Assembly: GCA_031383745.1 (NCBI GenBank)
Contig: JANMZX010000145.1
Location: 1-41,148, forward strand
Origin: CAISIP01 sp031383745
Lineage (GTDB): Bacteria > Pseudomonadota > Gammaproteobacteria > Burkholderiales > Burkholderiaceae_C
Length of the DNA stretch: 41,148 nucleotides
Direction of reading: 5' to 3'
The number at the start of each line of letters is the position of its first letter. The first letter of the stretch is position 1. The notes under the pieces are model-generated. The model saw only the letters and a list, made by a program, of their open reading frames with translations. It ran no database searches and had not been told where the DNA came from. The position numbers and the translations under genes were made by a program. Below, piece after piece: positions 26,633 through 33,920 of the stretch.

Positions 26633-27934
26633 TCATGGTTTCTGGAAAGGGCCCCAGTCGGGCTCGCGGATGTCACCGCCCTGCCCGGCCAGCCGCGCCT
26701 TGATCCTGCCGTCGAGCGTGGTGGTCATCAGCGCTTCCTTGCCCTGGTTCTGCGTGGCGTAGATGATCAGGCGCCCGTTGGGCGAAAAGCTCGGACTCTC
26801 GTCGGCCGCGGTATCGGTGATGGCCGTGGCATTGCCGCTGGCCAGTTCCATCACGTGCAGCTTGAAGAGGCCGTTCACACGCGAGATGTAGGCCAGCCAC
26901 CGGCCGTCCGGGCTGACCGACGGCGAGATGTTGTAGGTGCCTGCGAAAGTGACGCGCTCGGCATTGCCACCGGTCGGCGCCATGCGGTAGATCTGTGGCG
27001 AGCCGCCCCGGTCGCTCACGAAAAAGAGCTGACGGCCATCGGGTGAGAACGCCGGTTCGGTATCGATGCTGACCGACTGCGAGATCCGGCGGGGCTCGCC
27101 ACCCGCCGCGGCGTCGATCGTGTAGAGCTGCGAGCCACCGTCGCGGCTGAGCGTGACCGCCAGCGTGCGCCCGTCCGGCGACCACGCCGGCGCGCTGTTG
27201 GAGCCGCGAAAATTGGCGAGCAGCCGGCGCCGGCCTGTGGCCACGTCGTGCGCGTAGATCACCGGCTTGCGCGACTCGAACGACACGTATGCAAGTTGCG
27301 CGCCATTGGGAGACCAGGCCGGAGAGATGATGGGCTCCGGGCTGCTCAGCGCCGACTGCGCGCTTTCGCCGTCGGAGTCCGCCACCCACAGGGTGAAGCG
27401 CGGTCCGGCCTTGGTCACGTAGGCGATGCGGGTCGAGAACACGCCCTTGTCACCGGTGAGTTTTTCATACACATGGTCGGCGATACGGTGTGCAGCCTGG
27501 CGCAGGTCGCCCGCCACCACCGCATAACTCTGGCCACCGAGGTCCTGCCCGCGGGCCACGTCCCACAGGCGAAAACGCACATCGAAACGGCCGTCGGCCA
27601 GGCGCGACACGCTGCCCGTGGCCAGCGCATCCGCGCTTTTCTGGCGCCAAGCCGCCAGGTCGGGGCGCGACAGCTCGTCCATCGCGGGGCCGGTGGCGTC
27701 GAGGCTGCGAAACTGCCCGCTGCGTTCCAGGTCGGCCAGGATGATGGCGGAAATTTTCTGGGGACCTGCGTCTTCCCCACGGAAAGCGGCCACGGCGATC
27801 GGCACCTGCGTCATGCCGATGCCGGACACCTCTACACGGAATTGTGCCTGTGCCGGAAGGTTGAACAAGACCAGGGCCGCGACAGACAGGCGCTGCAGGC
27901 AGCGGGTAAGGAACTGGAGAAGGCGTGGCGTCAT
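26633..27934 (-). CDS. tolB: Tol-Pal system beta-propeller protein TolB
   Basis: A 433-residue periplasmic protein. The signal peptide (residues 1-31, ending PAQAQ) is followed by the N-terminal domain (FRVEVSGIGMTQVPIAVAAF, ILADLERSGQFRSLD) and a six-bladed propeller of PD40 repeats, each with SPDG/SPNG (PAWSPNGAQLAYVSF, PAWSPDGRTLAV, PAFSPDGRQLFFVSDRGG, PSVSPDGRWLAYIS, PSFSPNGRLIIYAT). It ends DIREPDWGPFQKP, typical of TolB. The RBS is weak. tolQ, tolR and tolA are not upstream; the upstream neighbour is a divergent ABC exporter 213 bp away. Confidence 0.96.
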   Translation of the reverse strand: MTPRLLQFLTRCLQRLSVAALVLFNLPAQAQFRVEVSGIGMTQVPIAVAAFRGEDAGPQKISAIILADLERSGQFRSLDATGPAMDELSRPDLAAWRQKSADALATGSVSRLADGRFDVRFRLWDVARGQDLGGQSYAVVAGDLRQAAHRIADHVYEKLTGDKGVFSTRIAYVTKAGPRFTLWVADSDGESAQSALSSPEPIISPAWSPNGAQLAYVSFESRKPVIYAHDVATGRRRLLANFRGSNSAPAWSPDGRTLAVTLSRDGGSQLYTIDAAAGGEPRRISQSVSIDTEPAFSPDGRQLFFVSDRGGSPQIYRMAPTGGNAERVTFAGTYNISPSVSPDGRWLAYISRVNGLFKLHVMELASGNATAITDTAADESPSFSPNGRLIIYATQNQGKEALMTTTLDGRIKARLAGQGGDIREPDWGPFQKP

Positions 27935-28147
27935 CAGGTCTGTCGAAGAGGGGGCGGGCAGTGCCCGGGGCAACAATTTCAGCGGTGAGCGTACCACGGC
28001 GACAGGGCCCGATCTGTTGCAGAACGTACGCAGCCGCCCCGCGCCCGCCGGCCTGATCCGGCACCGGTGAGCCGTGATAATGGCGGGCTTCACGCCGCAC
28101 GATGTCCACCCGTTTCCGCACTCCCTCTGCCCGCCCCGGCCCACGCC

Positions 28148-29917
28148 ATGACCCTGCCTGATCCACTCGCGCGTCCGGCGGGCCTGCTCAAGCGCATGCG
28201 CCGCCTGTGGCCGTATTTCGGACGCCCGTTGTGGGTGTGGGCCGTTGCCGTGGTGGCAACCTTGCTGCTGGCCCTGTCCGAGCCGCTGATCCCCGCCTTG
28301 TTGCAGCCGCTGCTCGACCGCGGCTTCCAGAAAGGTGCATTGCCGCTGTGGGCGGTTCCGGTGTCGCTGGTGGCCTTGTTCGCGGTGCGGGGCCTGTGCA
28401 GTTTCCTGGCGCAGGTGGCGATGACGCGGATCACCAGCAACGGCCTGATGGTGCTGCGCAAGGCGATGTTCGAGAAACTGCTCGACGCGCGCCTGGAGCT
28501 GTTTGCGGGCCAGTCGTCCAGCGCCCTGGCCAATACGCTGGTGTACGAGGTGCAGACTGGCGCGAGCCTGCTGGTCGGAGCGCTGATGACCTTCACCCGC
28601 AACAGCCTGACACTGATGGCCCTGGTCGCCTACCTGCTGTACCTGAACTGGAAACTCACACTGATCGTGGTCTGCCTGTTCCCCGCCGTCGCGTATGTGG
28701 TGCGCAAGCTGTCGGCGCGCCTGTACCGCGTCACACGCAACAGCCAGGAGGCGACCGACCACCTGGCCTATGTGGTTGAGGAGAACGTGCTGGCCCACCG
28801 CGACATCCGGCTGCAGGCGGCACAGGCATCGCAGGCGCTGCGCTTCCAGCAGCTCAGCGATTCGCTGCGCCGCCTGTCGCTCAAGTCCACCGCGGCGTCC
28901 GCCGCCATGACACCCCTCACGCAGTTGCTGGCCTCGGTGGCGCTCTCGGCGGTGATCACGGTGGCGCTGATACAAAGCGCCGACCGGAGCACCTCGGTGG
29001 GCGGCTTCGTGGCCTTCGTCACCGCCATGCTGATGCTGATCGCGCCGCTCAAGCACCTGACCGAAGTGGCCAACCCGATCACTCGCGGGCTGGCGGCCAT
29101 GGAACGCGGGCTGGACATGATCGCCGACACGCCGAGCGAATCCGGTGGCAGCTTCGAACTGGCGCGCGCCTCGGGCAACGTCCGCTTCGATGCGGTATCC
29201 GTCGTCTACGGCGCCAACACCGTGCCGGCGCTGGACAACTTCTCGCTGCAGATCGCCGCCGGGGAGACGGTGGCGCTGGTCGGTGCATCAGGCTCCGGCA
29301 AGACCACACTGGTCAACCTGCTGCCGCGTTTCGCCGATGCGCGCAGCGGTGGTGTCTATCTGGAGGATCACGACGTACGCGAATGGTCGCTGGCCGCCCT
29401 GCGACGCCAGTTCGCCCTGGTCAGCCAGCATGTGCTGATGCTCAACGACACGATCGCCGTCAACGTGGCCCTGGGTCAGCCCGTCGACCGGGCGCGCGTG
29501 GCGGACTGCCTGGCCGCAGCCAACCTGCAGACCCTGCTGGACGAACTGCCACACGGCCTGGACACCCTCGTCGGCCACAACGCGATGCAATTGTCCGGTG
29601 GCCAGCGCCAGCGCCTCGCGATCGCGCGGGCCTTGTACAAGGACGCGCCGATCCTGATCCTCGACGAAGCCACCTCGGCGCTGGATGCCGAGTCCGAGCG
29701 CGCCGTGCAGGACGCGTTGCAGCGCCTGATGCACCAGCGCACCACGCTGGTCATCGCGCACCGGCTGGCCACGGTGCAGCACGCAGACCGCATCGTGGTC
29801 ATGGAGGGTGGGCGCATCCTCGAGGTGGGAACCCATGCCGTGCTGCTGGCGGCGGGCGGGCCGTACGCGCGCCTGTATGCATTGGGCCTCGGAGGCCGGG
29901 AAGCAAGCACCACATGA
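28148..29917 (+). CDS. msbA: Lipid A/lipid export ABC half-transporter, MsbA type
   Basis: A 589-residue half-transporter with six TM helices at about residues 1-310 and a nucleotide-binding domain at about 345-585. Walker A is GASGSGKTT (from residue 379), the signature LSGGQRQR (from 482) and Walker B ILILDEATSALD (from 502); the H-loop lies in VIAHRLATVQHADRI. Length and the first intracellular loop match MsbA, which flips lipid A-core or phospholipid across the inner membrane. The start ATG at 28148 was preferred over an upstream in-frame codon because the upstream residues are Pro/Ala filler. A weak -10-like GATAAT lies at 28076-28081. The 3' end overlaps the CDF gene by ATGA. Confidence 0.87.
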   Translation: MTLPDPLARPAGLLKRMRRLWPYFGRPLWVWAVAVVATLLLALSEPLIPALLQPLLDRGFQKGALPLWAVPVSLVALFAVRGLCSFLAQVAMTRITSNGLMVLRKAMFEKLLDARLELFAGQSSSALANTLVYEVQTGASLLVGALMTFTRNSLTLMALVAYLLYLNWKLTLIVVCLFPAVAYVVRKLSARLYRVTRNSQEATDHLAYVVEENVLAHRDIRLQAAQASQALRFQQLSDSLRRLSLKSTAASAAMTPLTQLLASVALSAVITVALIQSADRSTSVGGFVAFVTAMLMLIAPLKHLTEVANPITRGLAAMERGLDMIADTPSESGGSFELARASGNVRFDAVSVVYGANTVPALDNFSLQIAAGETVALVGASGSGKTTLVNLLPRFADARSGGVYLEDHDVREWSLAALRRQFALVSQHVLMLNDTIAVNVALGQPVDRARVADCLAAANLQTLLDELPHGLDTLVGHNAMQLSGGQRQRLAIARALYKDAPILILDEATSALDAESERAVQDALQRLMHQRTTLVIAHRLATVQHADRIVVMEGGRILEVGTHAVLLAAGGPYARLYALGLGGREASTT

Positions 29918-30879
29918 ACACGCATCTGCAGGACCTGAGCGACGACACCGACGACCCGGACCACACCCCCCAGGAGCGGGCCGCCGCGGCATCGCGCAGC
30001 ACCTGGGTCAGCGTGGGCGTGAACCTGGTGCTGACCGTCTGCCAGATCGTGGTCGGCATCACCGCCAAGTCCCAGGGCCTGATCGCCGACGGTATCCATT
30101 CCCTGTCGGACCTGGTGGCCGATTTCGTGGTGTTGTTCGCCAATCGACACAGCCAGAAGGACGCCGACGAAGACCATCCGTACGGCCACCAGCGCTTCGA
30201 GACCGCGGCCTCGCTGGTGCTGGGCAGCTTGCTGCTGGCGGTGGGCGTAGGCATGTTGTGGTCGGCCTTCCGCAAGCTGGAGGCGCCCGAAACGGTGCAG
30301 ACCGTGCACATCTTTGCGCTGTGGGTGGCTGGCGGCGCGCTGGTGGCCAAGGAACTGCTGTTCCGCTACATGCTGGCAGTGGCCAAGAGGGTCAAGTCGA
30401 GCATGCTGGTGGCCAATGCCTGGCACGCGCGTTCCGATGCCGCGTCCTCGCTGGTGGTGGGCGTGGGCATCATCGGCAACCTCGCGGGATACCCGATCCT
30501 GGACCCGATCGCGGCGCTGATCGTCGGCTTCATGGTGGCGCGCATGGGCTGGGGCTTCAGCTGGGACGCCCTGCACGACCTGATGGACCGTGCGGTTGAC
30601 GACGAAGAGGTGCAGGCGATCCGCACCACCTTGATGCAGACCCCCGGCGTGAGTGGCGTGCACGATGTGCGCACCCGCAAGATGGGCGACATGATCGTCG
30701 TCGATGCCCATTTGGAGGTAGATGGCGCCATCAGCGTCGAGGCTGGCCACGACATCGCCGTGTTGGCGCGCCAGCGCGTGCTGCAGCGCCACCGCGTGCT
30801 CAACCTGATGACGCACATCGATCCCTGGCGCAGACCCGACCTGGACCACACCGGGCCAGCGGCGCCTACCGGGCACTGA
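29914..30879 (+). CDS. Cation diffusion facilitator (divalent metal efflux), FieF-like
   Basis: A 321-residue CDF transporter with six TM helices and a C-terminal cytoplasmic metal-sensing domain (about residues 225-305, VQAIRTTLMQTPGVSGVHDVRTRKMGDMIVVDAHLEVDG). The transport-site motifs are HxxxD in TM2 (DGIHSLSDLVAD) and HxxxD in TM5 (NAWHARSDAASS); FieF itself has DxxxD in TM2, so Zn2+ or Mn2+ preference is possible. A HPYGHQRFE loop follows TM2. The substrate is therefore left open. It overlaps msbA by ATGA and is convergent with the LysR gene. Confidence 0.85.
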   Translation: MNTHLQDLSDDTDDPDHTPQERAAAASRSTWVSVGVNLVLTVCQIVVGITAKSQGLIADGIHSLSDLVADFVVLFANRHSQKDADEDHPYGHQRFETAASLVLGSLLLAVGVGMLWSAFRKLEAPETVQTVHIFALWVAGGALVAKELLFRYMLAVAKRVKSSMLVANAWHARSDAASSLVVGVGIIGNLAGYPILDPIAALIVGFMVARMGWGFSWDALHDLMDRAVDDEEVQAIRTTLMQTPGVSGVHDVRTRKMGDMIVVDAHLEVDGAISVEAGHDIAVLARQRVLQRHRVLNLMTHIDPWRRPDLDHTGPAAPTGH

Positions 30880-30902
30880 CGCGTAGCGGGCCCGCAGCGC
30901 GC

Positions 30903-30920
30903 CTGATGCGCGCGCATCAG
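30903..30920. terminator. Perfect 18-bp palindrome between convergent genes
   Basis: CTGATGCGCGCGCATCAG is perfectly self-complementary. It lies 24 bp after the CDF stop and overlaps the stop codon of the LysR gene (30917-30919). There is no T-run, so as a terminator it would be atypical; it may act as a bidirectional 3'-end hairpin or cruciform. Confidence 0.45.
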
Positions 30921-31801
30921 ACCTTGGCAGGCAAGAGTCGCTGAACCAGCGGGTGCAGCACCTTTCTTTCGGTCCCCAGCGCATAGAAATGTTCCTCGAC
31001 ACCGTCGCAAGGTCCGACCTGGCGCACGGCATAACGCGCGCTGAGCTTGTCGTCGATCAACTCGGCCATCGGGAACACCCCCATGCCACCCGCGCCGAAG
31101 GTGGTCATCAGGGCGCTGTCCTCGAACTCCCCCACGACCGTCGGTTGCAGCCCGTGGCGCTCGAACCATTGGTCGATGCGCGCCCGCACGGCGACATGGC
31201 GCGTCGGCAGCAGGATCGGCAAGGCGCCGAGTGACCGTGGGAACCCGCTGCGGGCCTGTGCCCACAGCGACGTCGGCGCATACCAGGCCAGACCCGACGA
31301 ACCGAGGGAATGGCTGTAGACCTTGAGGTTGGGGTTGCTTGGGGCCATCCGGTCGGACAGCACCACATCGAGCTTGTGCAAGGCCAGTTCGGCGATCAGG
31401 TTGTCGAACCGGTCCTCGTGGCACAACAGGCGCAGCTGGGGCTCCTGCAGCACCGGCATCAACAGACGCCGCACGACCAGCTTGGGAAGGCCGTCGGAAA
31501 TGCCCACCGCCAGGCGCACACTGGTGGTGCTGACGGCGTCGCGAACCAGCGCTGGCAACTGCTCGCCCAACTGGAAGATCTCGTCCGCCTGGCGCAGGGC
31601 GGCCTGTCCAGCCTCGGTCAGCGCCAGCCCGCGACCGGCCGGCTTGAACAAGGCATGACCCAGCGAGCGCTCCAGTTCACGCACCTGCGTGCTCACGGTC
31701 TGGATCGCCATTCCCAGCCGCTGCGCGCCGCGGGCCATGCCGCCCTCCTTGGCCACGACCCAGAAGTAATACAGATGGCGGTAACTGAAGTGCAGGCTCA
31801 T
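30917..31801 (-). CDS. nhaR: LysR-family regulator, NhaR type
   Basis: A 294-residue LysR transcription factor. The HTH occupies residues 5-62 (YRHLYYFWVVAKEGGMARGAQRLGMAIQTVSTQVRELERSLG); the HLYYFW start and FKPAGRGLALTEAGQ match NhaR. The effector domain contains LRLLCHEDRFDNLIAELALHKLDVVLSD, GEFEDSALMTTFGAGGMGVF and EEHFYALGTERKVLHPLVQRL, all NhaR-like. In E. coli NhaR senses Na+/alkaline stress and activates nhaA. Here no nhaA is adjacent; instead the gene is divergent from an operon ending in an SbtA-type Na+/HCO3- permease. Confidence 0.88.
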   Translation of the reverse strand: MSLHFSYRHLYYFWVVAKEGGMARGAQRLGMAIQTVSTQVRELERSLGHALFKPAGRGLALTEAGQAALRQADEIFQLGEQLPALVRDAVSTTSVRLAVGISDGLPKLVVRRLLMPVLQEPQLRLLCHEDRFDNLIAELALHKLDVVLSDRMAPSNPNLKVYSHSLGSSGLAWYAPTSLWAQARSGFPRSLGALPILLPTRHVAVRARIDQWFERHGLQPTVVGEFEDSALMTTFGAGGMGVFPMAELIDDKLSARYAVRQVGPCDGVEEHFYALGTERKVLHPLVQRLLPAKV

Positions 31802-31818
31802 GCTCGCTCATGCTCAGG

Positions 31819-31860
31819 TTTTACGGAAGTGTCAGTCCCGCATTGTCTGCTTTTACGGAA
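31819..31860. promoter_or_regulatory. Paired direct repeats in the nhaR/HPF promoter region
   Basis: TTTTACGGAA occurs at 31819-31828 and 31851-31860, 32 bp apart (about three helical turns). Each contains the imperfect palindrome TTACGGAA. The proximal copy would cover the -35 position of a promoter with -10 TATTCT (31874-31879) and 17-bp spacing. This geometry is as expected for a LysR activator, so NhaR binding is inferred. Confidence 0.55.
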
Positions 31861-31916
31861 AGCTGTACCCGCCTATTCTCTACCCGTGTCCAAACCACAC
31901 CAACCGGAGAACCCCC

Positions 31917-32258
31917 ATGCAAGTCCGTTTTGAATCACGCACCCCCGAGGCGGCGCAGATGCGCGAACTGAGCATCGACCGCCTGCAGTACTCGATGCGT
32001 CGCCTGACCTGGCTCGTGCCCCGGGCCCGCGTACTGCTCAGCGACGTCAACGGCCCGCGCGGCGGCGTCGACAAGCGCTGCCAGCTGGAATTCAGGACCG
32101 CAACCGCCGGCACCCTGGTTGTCACCTCGGTGGCGCGTGACTGGCGCTCGGCCCTCGACAACAGCCTGGCGCGCGCCTCCCAGGCTCTGATCCGGATCTG
32201 GCGCCGCAGCCAGCAGCGCGAGCGTCCGCGCCAGCGCCAGATGCATCCCGGCAACTGA
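31917..32258 (+). CDS. HPF/RaiA-like ribosome-associated protein (short)
   Basis: A 113-residue protein with the single alpha/beta domain of the HPF/RaiA (sigma-54 modulation) family. Visible signs are the MQVRFESRTPEAAQMRELSIDRLQYSMRRL start, the VNGPRGGVDKRCQLEFRT motif (family pattern D-x-N-G-P-x-G-G-x-D-K-x-C) and a basic C-terminus (RIWRRSQQRERPRQRQ). Family members bind the 30S decoding site and inactivate ribosomes under stress. The Arg-rich start and short length suggest a variant rather than the main HPF. RBS GGAGA precedes the ATG. First gene of the operon divergent from nhaR. Confidence 0.8.
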   Translation: MQVRFESRTPEAAQMRELSIDRLQYSMRRLTWLVPRARVLLSDVNGPRGGVDKRCQLEFRTATAGTLVVTSVARDWRSALDNSLARASQALIRIWRRSQQRERPRQRQMHPGN

Positions 32259-32275
32259 TCACAGAAACACACGCC

Positions 32276-32707
32276 ATGCGCACCTATCCCCGCAACAGCT
32301 CCCGCGCCGCAGCCCGCATCGTCGCACTGACACTGCTGGCCGACGGACACCTCTGCAAGACCGAGCTCGACGCCCTGGACCGCCTGCGGGCGCACGACGT
32401 GCTGGGCCTCGACGACGCCGGCATGCGCGCCGTCGTGCACGCGTTGTGCGAGGACATGCTGGCCAGCGCCGACCACAGCTGGTCCAACGCCTGTCGCATC
32501 GATCCCGCCACGCTGCGCCAGCTCATGGCAGAGATCGACGACCCGGCGCTCCAGGCGACGGTGATGCGGCTGTGCATGGGCGTGGCCAATGCCGACCGCC
32601 ATGTGACCGAAGGCGAGTCCATCGTGCTCTCCTCGGCACTGGACCAATGGGGACAGAGGGCGCTCGCAAGCAGCGCCTGTGCCGACGCGTCGGGCGCGCG
32701 GACATGA
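32276..32707 (+). CDS. TerB-like protein
   Basis: A 143-residue all-helical protein resembling the TerB/DjlA-N fold. Two helices carry the family pattern AD(G)xxxxxE: LLADGHLCKTELDALDRL near residue 20 and MGVANADRHVTEGESIVLSSAL near residue 105, which in TerB bind metal via acidic residues. TerB proteins associate with TerC membrane proteins in stress systems, and a terC gene lies 198 bp downstream. It overlaps the next small gene by ATGA. The exact role is unknown. Confidence 0.75.
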   Translation: MRTYPRNSSRAAARIVALTLLADGHLCKTELDALDRLRAHDVLGLDDAGMRAVVHALCEDMLASADHSWSNACRIDPATLRQLMAEIDDPALQATVMRLCMGVANADRHVTEGESIVLSSALDQWGQRALASSACADASGART

Positions 32708-32859
32708 TGGGCTACGCCCTGCTCCTGGCCGCAATTGGCGTAACACTCCTGTTCCACGCCTGGCGTGAACGGTTTTCCGACAACCTCCGTGACGCACGCC
32801 TGCTTGCAGCGTGCGCGCTGGCTGCGATGGCCGGCAGTGCCACGGTACTGCTGACCTGA
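32704..32859 (+). CDS. 51-residue two-helix membrane protein
   Basis: The ATG overlaps the TerB stop (ATGA), implying translational coupling. The protein has one hydrophobic helix at about residues 3-17 (YALLLAAIGVTLLF), a charged loop (WRERFSDNLRDARL) and a second helix at about 33-50 (LAACALAAMAGSATVLL). I recognise no family. It lies between a TerB-like and a TerC gene and may be a membrane partner of either. Confidence 0.65.
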   Translation: MMGYALLLAAIGVTLLFHAWRERFSDNLRDARLLAACALAAMAGSATVLLT

Positions 32860-32905
32860 GCACCTCTTCCTGTTGCCCTTGCACAACCGATATGGAGCCA
32901 ACCTC

Positions 32906-33901
32906 GTGGACCCTGTGATCACGTTTCTTCACACCCCCTTCCTCGGCACAGCCGCCTGGCTATGGATGGCCTTCATGGGCATCGTCGTCGCATTGCTGGC
33001 ACTGGACCTCGGCGTCCTGCACAAGCAGGAGCGGGAGATCGGCGTGCGCGAGAGCCTGCTGCTCTCGGCCGGCTACATCAGCATCGCGCTGCTGTTCGGC
33101 GTGTGGGTGAGCTGGTACCTGGGCGCAGCCAGCGGCCTGGCCTACTACACCGGCTTCCTGATCGAGAAGTCGCTGTCGATGGACAACGTGTTCGTCATCG
33201 CGCTGGTCTTCTCCTATTTTGCGATCCCTCGCGTGTACCAGCACCGCGTGCTGTTCTGGGGCATCCTGGGCGTGATCGTGCTGCGTGCCATCATGATCGC
33301 GCTGGGCGCCGCGCTGGTGAGCGAGTTCAGCTGGATCCTGTACCTGTTCGGCGCATTCCTCATCCTTACCGGTATCAAGATGTGGCGGATTGCCGACCAC
33401 ATGCCTGACATCGGCAGCAACCCGTTGCTGAAACTGCTGCGCCGGCACCTGCGGGTGACGCCGCAGCTGGAGGGCAACGCGTTCTTCGTGCGCCGCACCG
33501 ATGCCCGGACCGGCCGCAGCCAGACCTGGGTCACCCCGCTGTTCCTCGCGCTGTGCCTGGTGGAGTTCATCGACCTGGTGTTCGCGGTGGACTCGGTGCC
33601 GGCGATCTTCGCGATCACCACCGACCCGTTCATCGTCTACACCAGCAACATCTTTGCGATTCTTGGCCTGCGCGCGTTGTACTTCGCGCTGGCTGCGATG
33701 ATCCACCGCTTCCACTACCTCAAGTACGCGCTGGCGCTGGTGCTGGTATTCATCGGCTCGAAGATCTTCCTGGTCGGCATCATCGGCAAGATCCCGCCCG
33801 AGCTCTCGCTGGGCGTCACCGTGGCGCTGATCGCCGGTGGCGTGGCGGTGTCGCTGTGGAAGACGCGCGACAGCACCATTACCGCGTCCAGGCCGACCTG
33901 A
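32906..33901 (+). CDS. TerC-family integral membrane protein
   Basis: A 331-residue, eight- to nine-helix protein of the TerC/Alx family. Family signatures are ALDLGVLHK near the N-terminus, EKSLSMDNVFVIALVFSYFAIP (acidic metal-site helix) and LVEFIDLVFAVDSVPAIFAITTDPFIVYTSNIFAILGLRALYF. Related Alx/MntP-linked proteins move Mn2+ and respond to pH; tellurite resistance is only the historical name. The start GTG at 32906 has GGAG 9 nt upstream, preferred to a TTG at 32873. Followed 19 bp later by the SbtA-type gene. Confidence 0.9.
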   Translation: MDPVITFLHTPFLGTAAWLWMAFMGIVVALLALDLGVLHKQEREIGVRESLLLSAGYISIALLFGVWVSWYLGAASGLAYYTGFLIEKSLSMDNVFVIALVFSYFAIPRVYQHRVLFWGILGVIVLRAIMIALGAALVSEFSWILYLFGAFLILTGIKMWRIADHMPDIGSNPLLKLLRRHLRVTPQLEGNAFFVRRTDARTGRSQTWVTPLFLALCLVEFIDLVFAVDSVPAIFAITTDPFIVYTSNIFAILGLRALYFALAAMIHRFHYLKYALALVLVFIGSKIFLVGIIGKIPPELSLGVTVALIAGGVAVSLWKTRDSTITASRPT

Positions 33902-33920
33902 CCGGCCCGCGACAGTACCG

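Noticed and set aside
32276..33901. TerB/TerC considered as a tellurite-resistance (ter) operon
   Set aside because: terZ, terA, terD and terE are absent, and TerC homologues act widely in metal/pH homeostasis, so the name would mislead.
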